Positions 16,107-23,906 are shown, counted from the stretch's first letter. The stretch: 30,927 nt of DNA from Planctomycetota bacterium (GCA_017885385.1 JAFNGF010000241.1:1-30927), one strand, 5' to 3'. Notes: generated from the letters alone by a model not told the origin. A program made the numbers and translations.

Positions 16107-17462
16107 TTATTCTATTAGCTTGATGATCTCATCGAGGTCGTTCGGGGCTTCGACGGGTGGATTGCTGAATTGGCCTTGCTTTTGTTTGTGGTAGTCAACC
16201 GTTACGTTCGGGTCTTTCAACGGGTGGCCCGTCAAAACGCAGGCAACTCGCTCGTCGGCTTCGATAACACCCTCAGCTCTGAGGTGCTTTAAGCCGGCTA
16301 TTGTCGCAGCCGAAGCCGGCTCACAGCCCAGGCCGTATCTACCCACAATCGCCTTTGCATCGCAGATTTCTTCATCGGTTACGGCGCGGACGACGCCGTT
16401 ACAAACGTCAATCGCACGCAGGCATTTTTTCAGATTGACCGGACGGGCAATTTCTATCGCCGAAGCACAGGTATGCGGCGAAAAGCTGCGAGCCGTCAAA
16501 TCAGCATAATACTGGTCGATAATTGTCTGATTGACTCTGCCGCCGTTCCAAGAGAGCTTTTTGCTGTTGACCAGGTGGTTTAATGTGTCCGCGCCGGCGG
16601 CGTTTATGATAGCCAAGCGGGGAATCTGCCCGATCAGGCCAAGCTCCTTCAACTCATAGAAGGCCTTGCCGAAGGCGCTTGAGTTGCCTAAATTTCCGCC
16701 GGGCACGACGATCCAGTCGGGCGCCTGCCAGCCGAGGCCTTCAATAATTCGGTACATTATGGTCTTTTGCCCTTCGAGCCGGAAGGGATTCAGCGAATTG
16801 AGCAGATACAACCCCAGCTTTGTGCACACGGCTTGAACCTGGCGCATACAATCATCGAAGTCGCCGCGTATTTGAATGGTCTGGGCGCCGTAATCCATCC
16901 CCTGGCTGAGCTTTCCGAAGGCGATTCGGCCTGAACCGATAAAAACCGTGCACTTCAAGCCACAGCTATGTGCGTATAGAGCGACGGATGCCGAGGTGTT
17001 GCCGGTGGAGGCGCAGGCGCATGATTTTGCCCCGACCATCATCGCGTGGCTGAAAGCCGCCGCCATGCCGTTGTCTTTGAACGAGCCTGACGGATTCAGG
17101 CCTTCATATTGCAGGTATAAACGGCCCGGCTGCATGTCAACATATTCAGCCACCGTGTCGTTTTGCTGCAGGATTGTCTGGCCTTCGCCTATGGTGACTT
17201 TGTATCGGTCCTGGCAGAAGTTCAGGAGCTCTCTGAATCGCCATACGCCCGATAAATCCAGCGGATTGTTTCTGTTCGCCCAGCGTTTGGCAAATTCATT
17301 TAACTTGTCGGGAACCGGAATCTTGTCCCAGTTATACCATATATCCAGCAGGTCGCCGCAAGCCGGGCACTTAAAGAGCGTCCGGGCGCAGGAGAACTCC
17401 CTCCCGCATTCAGGATTAATGCACTTCTGCAAAGCCAAATCAGTGTACTTTGACGAATGCAT
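16107..17462 (-). CDS. thrC: Threonine synthase
   Basis: About 451 residues. PLP enzyme of fold type II converting O-phosphohomoserine to threonine. An N-terminal zinc-ribbon-like pair of cysteine motifs (CINPEC, CPAC) is followed by RFRELL, YEGLNPSGSFKDNGM with the PLP lysine (about 129), ASTGNTSASVALYAH, PGGNLGNSSAFGKAF, and a C-terminal GLGCEPASAATIAGLK...VLTGHPLKDPN. This is the plant/archaeal-like short form that keeps the zinc ribbon. Starts are ambiguous: ATG 17462 gives a natural N-terminus but its AGGG is immediately adjacent; TTG 17483 or GTG 17477 are alternatives. Cytoplasmic, monocistronic. Confidence 0.92.
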   Translation of the reverse strand: MHSSKYTDLALQKCINPECGREFSCARTLFKCPACGDLLDIWYNWDKIPVPDKLNEFAKRWANRNNPLDLSGVWRFRELLNFCQDRYKVTIGEGQTILQQNDTVAEYVDMQPGRLYLQYEGLNPSGSFKDNGMAAAFSHAMMVGAKSCACASTGNTSASVALYAHSCGLKCTVFIGSGRIAFGKLSQGMDYGAQTIQIRGDFDDCMRQVQAVCTKLGLYLLNSLNPFRLEGQKTIMYRIIEGLGWQAPDWIVVPGGNLGNSSAFGKAFYELKELGLIGQIPRLAIINAAGADTLNHLVNSKKLSWNGGRVNQTIIDQYYADLTARSFSPHTCASAIEIARPVNLKKCLRAIDVCNGVVRAVTDEEICDAKAIVGRYGLGCEPASAATIAGLKHLRAEGVIEADERVACVLTGHPLKDPNVTVDYHKQKQGQFSNPPVEAPNDLDEIIKLIE

Positions 17463-17682
17463 CCCTAAGCGTCCCACAAACAAGACATACAGCCCATTTT
17501 AGTAATTCGACTTAAGCAACAATAGACTTAACCGCTTACGGCAGGGGATTATACAATAAAACCCAGCCGCTTCCCACGCAAATTAGGTGTGGTCGAATCA
17601 TGGGGCAGCGACCAGTCAGCTTAATATTGCGTCATTGACCGTCCTATAAAAAATGCACGGGCTTTATGACCGCCCGAAATTA

Positions 17683-17898
17683 TCGGCTGACACGAATGGC
17701 GGTTCGTTAAGGGTTTTATGCAAAGAAAACTCCCGCATCGATGACAGAGCACGTATGGATTGGCAAAGATGCTCTTTCATCACGAAAGCCAGAAAAAATG
17801 CGTTTATGAGTAATGTCGTCAATCTGAATACAAAACCTTCAATAATCACGAAAAAAGGCGGATACATGGCTTAAGCAACCGCCATTCTCGGCTGACAC
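17683..17898. mobile_element. MITE-like element (194 bp) with terminal inverted repeats and 11-bp flanking direct repeats
   Basis: The left end GAATGGCGGTTCGTTAAG (17694-17711) and right end CTTAAGCAACCGCCATTC (17870-17887) are inverted repeats matching at 16 of 18 positions. The sequence just outside is the same on both sides: TCGGCTGACAC at 17683-17693 and 17888-17898, as expected of a target-site duplication. The interior is AT-rich with no transposase, only a 22-codon frame (17807-17875, MSNVVNLNTKPSIITKKGG...). An 11-bp duplication is longer than usual, so the class is uncertain; a single copy is visible here. Confidence 0.6.
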
Positions 17899-17968
17899 CA
17901 TTCCTTATCCGGGTTTCGCGTATTACGGGCTTGGCAGAATATGCCGACCCTATGCCGGCAAGAGCTTT

Positions 17969-17997
17969 TTGGCTCTCACCGGTTCTTGTCGTATATT
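17969..17997 (+). promoter_or_regulatory. Candidate sigma-70 promoter for the pilus operon
   Basis: TTGGCT (17969-17974), 17 bases, TATATT (17992-17997), about 180 bases before the pilB start. The -35 lies within a perfect hairpin CCGGcaaGAGCttttt gGCTCtcaCCGG (17955-17982), which could affect it. No other clear promoter is seen in the 17484-18175 gap. Confidence 0.45.
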
Positions 17998-18175
17998 TTA
18001 TATAGTATAGGCAGAGACAGGGTCCCCTGCTGCGTGGGAGCTGAAGGAAGAAGTCCGTGCATACTACAGTTTTATTACGCTTACCAAACAAACGATGCAC
18101 AAATATCCTTGTTCTACCCCTGTAGTTTGCCGAAGTTAAAACCTAATAGAGGCACTGTTCAGCAGGAGCTTGTTG

Positions 18176-19936
18176 ATGGCATCTGGAGAAAGCATCTTGG
18201 ACACGCCCAAGACCAGGGCAGGAATTCTCTTTGGTGAATTTCTCGTCTCCAAGAATCTGCTCAGCCGCGACGGCTTGATCGAAGCGCTAAACAAGCAGCG
18301 GGAGCAGGGCGGCCGCCTCGGCGAGGTATTGCTTCAACTGAAGATGCTCAATGACGAGGACGTTACTTATGCCCTGGCTGAATATCTGGCGATAGAATAT
18401 ATTCGCCTGGATGACGTCAGCAGAGTAGATGTGAAGATTGCTCGAACACTGCCCGAAAACATCGCCAAGAGATTCTGCCTGGCGGTGATCGGCGAGAGAG
18501 ACAATAAGCTTGTCGTTGCGATGGCCGACCCGCTCAACGTTATCGCCATTGATACTATCACTCTGAAAATGGAACGTCAGATTAAGCCGGTCATTAGCTC
18601 GCCTCAAGAAATTCGCCAGGCTATAGAGCTGATTTATCACGGCTCCGATGTCGAAGAACAGGGGCTTCGTGACTTGGTGCAGCTTGAAATCGGGCGAGAA
18701 GAGACACAAAAAGAGCTGCTTGCAGAAGATGCCGAAGAAGACGAGGCCAATACCGAGGCCGCTGCAATCCAGCCACCGGTGATCCGTTTTGTGGACTTAT
18801 TGCTCAGGCAGGCGGTCAAGAGTAGAGCAAGTGACGTTCACATCGAGCCGCAAGAACATTCAATCGTTATCCGCATGCGGGTTGACGGTCGGCTTCAAGA
18901 GATGGTTCCGCCGGCCAAAAAAATGAAGGCCGCCATAGTCACCAGAATAAAGATTCTTGCGGAAATGGATATTGCCGAGCGGAGATTGCCGCAGGACGGC
19001 CGATTGAAGATAAAGGCCTGCGGCAGAGATATAGACGTACGAGTATCGGTTATTCCAACAATATATGGTGAAAAAGTGGTCATGCGAATCCTGGATGCAG
19101 CCGGTGCAAGCCACAACCTGGATCAGCTTGGGTTTGAGCCAGGACTTCTGGAAGAATTCAAGAGGATGCTGTCACTGCCGCACGGCATCATTGTGGTTAC
19201 CGGCCCGACCGGCAGCGGTAAGAGCACCACCTTATACTCGGCGCTAAATTACTTAAGGGACCCGACAGAAAATATTACCACCGTTGAGGACCCTGTGGAA
19301 TATCGCCTGGCCGGCATTAACCAGATTCAGGTCAAGCCGGAAATTGACCTTGACTTTGCAAGATGCCTGCGGGCGATTCTAAGGCAGGACCCGGACATAA
19401 TCCTGATAGGTGAAATCCGCGACAAAGAAACGGTTGAAATCGCGATAAAAGCGTCCTTGACCGGCCACCTGGTCTTGAGCACGTTTCATACCAACGATGC
19501 GCCCAGCGCTATAAGCAGATTCCTATATATGGGAATCGAGCCGTATTTGCTGGCTTCTACACTGAATCTGGTGGTTGCTCAGCGATTGGTAAGAAAAATA
19601 TGCGATCACTGCAAAGAGCCTGTACAGTTAAGCGAGCCGGTTCTTAAACGGCTGTCCATCGACCCTGAGAAGGCCAAAACCGCCGTGTTTTATCACGGTC
19701 GCGGCTGTAACAACTGCGGCGGCACAGGTTATCGCGACAGATTGCCCATATTTGAGTTTCTGCCGATAGACCACGAGCTATCCGAGAAGATAATTGCCGG
19801 CGAGAGCGAGAGCCAGATAAGAGCAGCGGCACGCCAGAAAGGCTACGGCGGGTTGCTGGAAAGCGGCGTGAGCAAGATGTGGCTGGGCTTAACCACCGCA
19901 GAAGAGGTTCTTAGCGTGGCATCTACAAGGGGGTAG
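18176..19936 (+). CDS. pilB: Type IV pilus / type II secretion assembly ATPase (PilB/GspE)
   Basis: 586 residues. Hexameric ATPase at the cytoplasmic base that powers pilus or pseudopilus assembly. N-terminal GspE-N type domain (about 15-160; GILFGEFLVSKNLLSRDGLIEAL), an acidic linker (AEDAEEDEANTEA), then the ATPase: SDVHIEP, Walker A GPTGSGKSTT (343-352), Asp box TVEDPVEY, Walker B DIILIGEIRD, His box GHLVLSTFHTNDA. The C-terminal zinc site is present: CDHC and CNNC (Cys 476, 479, 511, 514), as in PilB/GspE and not in the retraction ATPase PilT. ATG 18176 has AGGAG at 18164-18168 upstream. First gene of the operon; repeats separate it from the platform gene. Confidence 0.95.
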   Translation: MASGESILDTPKTRAGILFGEFLVSKNLLSRDGLIEALNKQREQGGRLGEVLLQLKMLNDEDVTYALAEYLAIEYIRLDDVSRVDVKIARTLPENIAKRFCLAVIGERDNKLVVAMADPLNVIAIDTITLKMERQIKPVISSPQEIRQAIELIYHGSDVEEQGLRDLVQLEIGREETQKELLAEDAEEDEANTEAAAIQPPVIRFVDLLLRQAVKSRASDVHIEPQEHSIVIRMRVDGRLQEMVPPAKKMKAAIVTRIKILAEMDIAERRLPQDGRLKIKACGRDIDVRVSVIPTIYGEKVVMRILDAAGASHNLDQLGFEPGLLEEFKRMLSLPHGIIVVTGPTGSGKSTTLYSALNYLRDPTENITTVEDPVEYRLAGINQIQVKPEIDLDFARCLRAILRQDPDIILIGEIRDKETVEIAIKASLTGHLVLSTFHTNDAPSAISRFLYMGIEPYLLASTLNLVVAQRLVRKICDHCKEPVQLSEPVLKRLSIDPEKAKTAVFYHGRGCNNCGGTGYRDRLPIFEFLPIDHELSEKIIAGESESQIRAAARQKGYGGLLESGVSKMWLGLTTAEEVLSVASTRG

Positions 19937-20097
19937 AACAATTGTCAATTTACAGTTGTCAATTGTCAACTGCTGGATTCTGACTTCTGTATTCTTTTTT
20001 CTAAACTCGCCTTTTGCGGACGCCGATACATAAACCAGAATACAGGAGGCAGGAGACATCTGTTCTGCGTATCCTAAATTCTGTATCCTGTTTTTTT
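19937..20097. repeat. Repeat-filled gap between the ATPase and platform genes
   Basis: AATTGTCAATTTACAGTTGTCAATTG (in two adjoining words, 19937-19972) is followed by TTCTGACTTCTGTATTC and, after a spacer, GAATACAGGAGGCAGGAGAC and TCCTAAATTCTGTATCCTG, which can pair (GAATACAG / CTGTATTC). These are members of the AATTGTCAATT and CTGTC families. No gene is seen. Confidence 0.65.
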
Positions 20098-20117
20098 TGA
20101 CAAAGCAGGCCCGATAA

Positions 20118-21332
20118 ATGAAAAGCTACAAATATATAGCTCGCGATTCTTCAGCGACGCGAAAGGAAGGGTTGACGCAGGCGGCTTGCGCAAATGACGT
20201 TCTAAGCTGGCTGCGTCAGCAGGGTTTCACCCCCGTCTCGGTTAACGAAATCAGTACCGCTGTCAAAGAAAAGCACGCCATATCCGGACGAAAGCGTATC
20301 AAAGCCGCCGACTTGGCAGCACTTTGCTCGCAACTGACCATAATGTTGGAGGGGGGTATTCCAATCACTGTGGCCTTGAGTATTGTCGCCGAGGACATCG
20401 AGAATTCACAGCTTCAGCAAGTGCTGCAGCAGGTCGCGGAAAGAATGCAGAAGGGTGAGCCTTTCTCCGAAAGTATGTCGAAGTTTCCCAGGGTCTTCAA
20501 TCAGCTTGCTTGCGCGATAGTCTTAGCAGGCGAGATAGGCGGTAATCTGCCCGGAGCCCTGCAAAGGCTGGCGGACTATTTTGAGAATCGCGACAAGCTC
20601 ATCAGTAAGGTTCGCAGTGCCATCAGCTATCCTATCTTCATGTTCACGTTTATTGTCATATTGGTCATATTCATAATGACTTTTATTGTTCCACGGTTCC
20701 GCTCCATATTCGACCAACTGGGCAGCGATTTGCCTGCTTTTACAAAGGCATTCATGGGGTTTTACGATGGACTGCGGTATAATGCGATCTACATTATCGG
20801 CTTTTTTATTCTCCTACTAATTTCTACCGTACTTGTCTCAAAAACTAAGAAAGGCCATCTGGCATTTTCCAGGATAGCTCTTTCCTTGCCTCTGCTGGGC
20901 AAGGTGCTAAGCCAGGCATTTGTAGTGATGTTTTGCAGGACGATGGCTACGCTGTTGGCTGCCGGTGTTTCAGTTCTGGAGGTGTTTGATATCCTTTCGG
21001 TTATGACGCGTAACGACATCATAAAATCGGCGATAATACGAACCAAAGAGCACATTGTCGGAGGTTCCGGTGTTTCTTTGAGTATGTCCGCGGCTGGATT
21101 CTTTCCCAACATGGTTGTCAAGATGGTGCAGGTGGGAGAGGAAAGCGGTTCGCTTTCCACCGTGCTGGAAAAAACCGCCCATTATTACGAGCGAAAAGTC
21201 GATACCACCATAACCATCGTGATGAGCTTGCTTGAGCCGATAATGATTGTAACCGTTGGCGCGATTGTGTTAGTGATAGTTCTCGCACTGTATCTGCCGA
21301 TATTCTCGATGTCGAACACGAAAGGAGGATAA
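20118..21332 (+). CDS. pilC: Type IV pilus / type II secretion platform protein (PilC/GspF)
   Basis: 404 residues, the standard length. Inner-membrane platform that couples the ATPase to pilin insertion. Two GspF domains: one from about 65 (DLAALCSQLTIMLEGGIPI...LQRLADYFENRDKL) and one from about 265 (VMFCRTMATLLAAGVSVLEVFDIL...VGEESGSLSTVLEKTAHYYERKV). Three hydrophobic segments: about 170-193, 218-240 and 373-395. The N-terminal MKSYKYIARDSSATRKEGLTQA is the expected short domain. Upstream ribosome site is weak. The stop is followed directly by an AATTGTCAATT repeat. Confidence 0.95.
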   Translation: MKSYKYIARDSSATRKEGLTQAACANDVLSWLRQQGFTPVSVNEISTAVKEKHAISGRKRIKAADLAALCSQLTIMLEGGIPITVALSIVAEDIENSQLQQVLQQVAERMQKGEPFSESMSKFPRVFNQLACAIVLAGEIGGNLPGALQRLADYFENRDKLISKVRSAISYPIFMFTFIVILVIFIMTFIVPRFRSIFDQLGSDLPAFTKAFMGFYDGLRYNAIYIIGFFILLLISTVLVSKTKKGHLAFSRIALSLPLLGKVLSQAFVVMFCRTMATLLAAGVSVLEVFDILSVMTRNDIIKSAIIRTKEHIVGGSGVSLSMSAAGFFPNMVVKMVQVGEESGSLSTVLEKTAHYYERKVDTTITIVMSLLEPIMIVTVGAIVLVIVLALYLPIFSMSNTKGG

Positions 21333-21334
21333 AA

Positions 21335-21361
21335 AAATTGTCAATTTACAATTGTCAATTG
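21335..21361. repeat. AATTGTCAATT dispersed repeat
   Basis: AAATTGTCAATTTACAATTG, a palindromic member of the family at 2197-2229 and 19937-19972. It begins right after the platform gene stop. Confidence 0.7.
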
Positions 21362-21407
21362 CTACAGTCACCGGCGGATTTGGCCGATTAGTGCCTGGAA
21401 GTGTTGC

Positions 21408-21439
21408 CCCCCTTCTTGCTTGCGCAAGAAAGCAGGGGG
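21408..21439. promoter_or_regulatory. Stable hairpin in the major pilin leader
   Basis: CCCCCTTCTTGC, loop TTGC, then GCAAGAA, AGCA, GGGGG: a long GC-capped hairpin about 40 bases before the pilin start. It could stabilise a processed pilin mRNA or end upstream transcription, though no T-run follows. It also resembles the hairpin repeats of the window. Confidence 0.45.
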
Positions 21440-21481
21440 AGAAACGCGATTTTAAACCACATTTTTTAGGAGAGGTTGAAT

Positions 21482-21916
21482 ATGAACAGTAGGAAAGGTT
21501 TTACATTGATTGAGCTGATGGTTGTAATCCTGATTGTCGGCATCCTGGCGGCGGTGGCAGTTCCGCTTATGCGCGGCCGAATTGATTCAGCGAAATGGTC
21601 AGAAGCAAATGCCGCGTGCGGCATGATCCGAAGCGCCCTCCGGGCATATTGGGCTGAAAAGGGCCCGGCCTACGCCAACTACGCCGCAGACTTAAATGGC
21701 GCCGTCGCAGCGTTCGGCGTACCATTGGGCATCGACCCCACTGACCTTGACGGACGCTACTTCTTACGAGGTTGTTACGTGATTTCGGGTGTCGCAGTGG
21801 CAGCTAGTGGCCTGAATTACACCATCACGGTTACTGCGGCGGCTGCTCCGGGGCCAGGAGGGGCACCGAGTACCCCTGCAACCCATACAATGAACCAAAC
21901 TGGTAGTTGGCTATAA
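21482..21916 (+). CDS. Type IV pilin / GspG-like major pseudopilin
   Basis: 144 residues. Short leader MNSRKG, then the classical class III signal FTLIELMVVILIVGILAAVAVPL, with Gly at -1 for PilD cleavage and Glu at +5. The remainder carries two central cysteines and a Gly/Ala/Pro-rich C-terminus (PGPGGAPSTPATHTMNQTGSWL), consistent with a surface-exposed variable region. AGGAGAGG six bases before the ATG is the best ribosome site of the operon, and a strong hairpin follows the gene. Both suit a highly expressed major subunit. Confidence 0.9.
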   Translation: MNSRKGFTLIELMVVILIVGILAAVAVPLMRGRIDSAKWSEANAACGMIRSALRAYWAEKGPAYANYAADLNGAVAAFGVPLGIDPTDLDGRYFLRGCYVISGVAVAASGLNYTITVTAAAAPGPGGAPSTPATHTMNQTGSWL

Positions 21917-22052
21917 GACGGGCTTCTTGCAGATGAGCGGATCATCTGTGGAACGCGCTTTACGTGGATATGGTGAGAACCTGACCTTAATCGACCCAGG
22001 CGGCCATGTCCCAACCCTGTGGGGTTGGCGCGATTGTCCAGATTAGACTAGG

Positions 22053-22083
22053 AGCGGCTATGGCTGGACCGGCCATAGCCGCT
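22053..22083 (+). terminator. Terminator-like hairpin after the pilin gene
   Basis: A perfect 12-bp stem AGCGGCTATGGC/GCCATAGCCGCT with a 7-base loop. Only TTCGATT follows, so the T-tail is weak. A smaller hairpin (CCAACCCtgtggGGTTGG) is just upstream at about 22012-22030. It may partly end or protect the pilin transcript. Confidence 0.55.
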
Positions 22084-22108
22084 TTCGATTAAAGGCAACA
22101 CCACCTAT

Positions 22109-22136
22109 TTGGCTTTGGTGGTTTTTGGAGTATACT
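22109..22136 (+). promoter_or_regulatory. Candidate sigma-70 promoter
   Basis: TTGGCT (22109-22114), 16 bases, TATACT (22131-22136), directly after the terminator-like hairpin and before the Cys-rich gene. It would restart transcription for the rest of the operon. Confidence 0.5.
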
Positions 22137-22138
22137 TT

Positions 22139-22180
22139 AAGTGAGAGACCATGATCAGAAAGTGAGAGACCATGATCAGA
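22139..22180. repeat. 21-bp tandem duplication over a start site
   Basis: AAGTGAGAGACCATGATCAG plus A, twice (22139-22159, 22160-22180). Each unit carries GTGAGAG and ATGATCAGA. The first ATG (22151) makes a five-codon frame, MIRK-stop, ending before the second ATG at 22172. Confidence 0.85.
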
Positions 22181-22507
22181 GAGTGTAAGGCAGTCAAGCT
22201 GGTAAAACAGGGATTCTTAACAGATGAAAGAAGCGACCCAATCATCTGCCCGATACGTAAGACGAACTGTACTCTCAAGTGCGCCTGGTTTTCTATCGAA
22301 GGCAAAAGCTTTCGCTGCCGGGATATAGTCATTGGTGCCGTAAGGCCAGGTCCGGTGCGCTCGTTCCGACTTTGTACGGGACCTGATGTCTACGACCTGG
22401 ATGAGTTGCTTGTGCGTTATGATGTGGATGACGGGGGACACACTCTTGATGAACCCACAATGTCTTCGGCAGCCGCGAAGAGTCCTTGCACGACGGAGGC
22501 GGAGTAA
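22172..22507 (+). CDS. Small Cys-rich hypothetical protein in the pilus operon
   Basis: 111 residues, cytoplasmic-looking. The central stretch CPIRKTNCTLKCAWFSIEGKSFRCRD has four cysteines spaced C-x6-C-x3-C-x11-C, suggestive of a metal site or disulphides. C-terminal part is acidic, then low complexity. Family not recognised. It has its own candidate promoter and a duplicated start region, and it ends 11 bases before the next pseudopilin start. The codon pattern is coding-like, but confidence is moderate as the gene is short. Confidence 0.55.
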   Translation: MIRECKAVKLVKQGFLTDERSDPIICPIRKTNCTLKCAWFSIEGKSFRCRDIVIGAVRPGPVRSFRLCTGPDVYDLDELLVRYDVDDGGHTLDEPTMSSAAAKSPCTTEAE

Positions 22508-22518
22508 AGTCGGCAAAC

Positions 22519-23094
22519 ATGCTCACCGCAAATCTGAAAACTAGAAGGACGGCAGCATCTTCGCAGGAAACTGACTGGGCTGCAGCCCCGGCATCTGACG
22601 CAGGTACGACACTGGTTGAGGTGATAATCGCCATGGCCATTCTGGGTATAGCTGCCGTCGGGGCACTGGGTTATCAGTACTACGCCAACATGCAGGCACG
22701 TGTCGCGCACGCCCAGATCACCGCCACCAGGATCGGACTATTGCTTCTTGAAGACTGGAAGAGCACCGGCGGCTCAGGGGAGTATGACCCGACCACTTTG
22801 GAGTTCGGTTTCGAATCCATCTTTATACCGGGGTATTTCAGCCAGGGTCAGGGCCAGGGAGTAGGCGCACCGCTGCGTAACGAGGCGTATGCCATTACGG
22901 TTGACAACGTTCCGTTGACGATGGTCCTCAAGTGGCAAGATATCCAGACCGACGACACCGCCCAAATGACATTAAGGCAGCTAAGTGCCGTCGTCAGATT
23001 TGACGAACCTGAAGACGTGTCAGGGAGTCTGACACTGTACAATCCGGCAATTATTCTTACCACATACGTTAGGCTCGATGCATCTGGCGGCTAA
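22519..23094 (+). CDS. Pseudopilin, GspI/PilV-like
   Basis: About 191 residues. A long leader (29 residues: MLTANLKTRRTAASSQETDW...ASDAG) precedes TTLVEVIIAMAILGIAAVGALGYQYY, with Gly -1 and Glu +5, the class III prepilin pattern. The C-terminal part is a soluble, probably beta-rich domain. GGAGGCGGAG lies ~15 bases upstream of the ATG. The position between the major pilin and a GspJ-like gene fits the minor pseudopilin order of secretion operons. Confidence 0.8.
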   Translation: MLTANLKTRRTAASSQETDWAAAPASDAGTTLVEVIIAMAILGIAAVGALGYQYYANMQARVAHAQITATRIGLLLLEDWKSTGGSGEYDPTTLEFGFESIFIPGYFSQGQGQGVGAPLRNEAYAITVDNVPLTMVLKWQDIQTDDTAQMTLRQLSAVVRFDEPEDVSGSLTLYNPAIILTTYVRLDASGG

Positions 23095-23098
23095 AACC

Positions 23099-23809
23099 AT
23101 GATTCCCGTAAAATTCAAAATTCAAAATTCAAAATTCAAAATTCCTGCCGCAGGCAGGCGCGGCCTAACCATGATGGAGTTGATGATCGCCATGACTATC
23201 AGCACGGTGCTAATATTAGTGGTGGGGGTGCTGCTGGCCGCCGGCCAGCGATGCTGGAGTCAGACATACGATCTGGTCAACCAGCAGATAAAACAAGATG
23301 CTCTGGCTACTACGGCGACGTTTGGCAGTGTAGGAAGGAAAGCCAATCGTACCGATTACTTTCTGTATGCTGCCAATGACGGCGCCTTTAGTCCGGTCGA
23401 GCCACAAACTTCAGACCGAGAAGTCGTTTACGGCGATGCGGTCGAATTCAGATATTGGGACGTCGAGCTTGACGAAACGGATAGCCATCAACTGATGGAT
23501 GTCACCAAACGAGCGACGGCTTACGCATTCTTCTATCTTGACGACGATAAATTGAAGGTCGACTATGGTCCGTATCCGCCGGGGGCTGTACCCGCCGGTG
23601 GCGGCAGCAGAAATACCACCGGTGTAACCACGACCATTCTCGCAGAAAATGTGACCCCTGACCCTAACACTGGTGCTTTCAGCCACACAACTATAAGTCG
23701 GATAGGCCAGGGTTGCGTCAGAATAAATATCACACTTACGGACCCGGTCGACGGCGACAGTGTCACAGTAAAGACCGCTACATTGATGCGAAACATCTGG
23801 CCGCGATAG
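23099..23809 (+). CDS. Pseudopilin, GspJ-like, with repeat-encoded leader
   Basis: About 236 residues from ATG 23099 (or 243 from ATG 23078, which overlaps the previous gene by 17 bases). Leader MIPVKFKIQNSKFKIPAAGRRG, then LTMMELMIAMTISTVLILVVGVLL with Gly -1 and Glu +5. Residues 4-16 are encoded by five perfect AAAATTC heptamers plus part of a CCTGCCgcaGGCAGG hairpin, so the cleaved leader is mostly repeat sequence. The rest is a soluble domain with TTTTILAEN and a C-terminal VKTATLMRN strand pattern. A minor pilus-tip component by analogy. Confidence 0.8.
   Translation: MIPVKFKIQNSKFKIPAAGRRGLTMMELMIAMTISTVLILVVGVLLAAGQRCWSQTYDLVNQQIKQDALATTATFGSVGRKANRTDYFLYAANDGAFSPVEPQTSDREVVYGDAVEFRYWDVELDETDSHQLMDVTKRATAYAFFYLDDDKLKVDYGPYPPGAVPAGGGSRNTTGVTTTILAENVTPDPNTGAFSHTTISRIGQGCVRINITLTDPVDGDSVTVKTATLMRNIWPR
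23110..23158. repeat. Five AAAATTC heptamers plus a hairpin, inside the pseudopilin leader
   Basis: Exactly five head-to-tail copies of AAAATTC (23110-23144), then CCTGCCgcaGGCAGG (23144-23158). The run is in frame with the pseudopilin. The unit is seven bases, so gain or loss of one would shift the frame. Confidence 0.9.
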
Positions 23810-23825
23810 AAAGGCAGCGGGAAAA

Positions 23826-23874
23826 ATTCTAAATTCTAAATTCCAAACCTGTCCTGAGCGAAGCCGAAGGATTC
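23826..23874. repeat. AATTCTAAATTC plus CTGAGCGAAGCC repeat before the 551-residue gene
   Basis: AATTCTAAATTCCAAA, then CCTGTCCTGAGCGAAGCCGA and AGGATTC. Both parts belong to families seen elsewhere. The frame of the downstream gene runs open through it. Confidence 0.75.
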
Positions 23875-23906
23875 AAAATTCCGAGCACGGCTCGGTCCTG
23901 GCACTG

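Noticed and set aside
17653..17874. 73-residue plus-strand frame inside the MITE-like region
   Set aside because: No ribosome site or recognisable motif, and the frame straddles the left inverted end. Only its last 22 codons could be a transposase remnant.
17955..17982. Hairpin CCGGcaaGAGC..GCTCtcaCCGG as an intrinsic terminator
   Set aside because: No T-run follows, and it overlaps a well-spaced promoter candidate.
17700..18000. c-di-GMP (GEMM) riboswitch upstream of the pilus operon
   Set aside because: I looked because such switches often control pilus genes. The required conserved core is not present; a GCAAAG word alone is not enough.
23110..23144. CRISPR-type array
   Set aside because: The repeats are 7 bp, head to tail, with no spacers. 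No CRISPR array was seen elsewhere.
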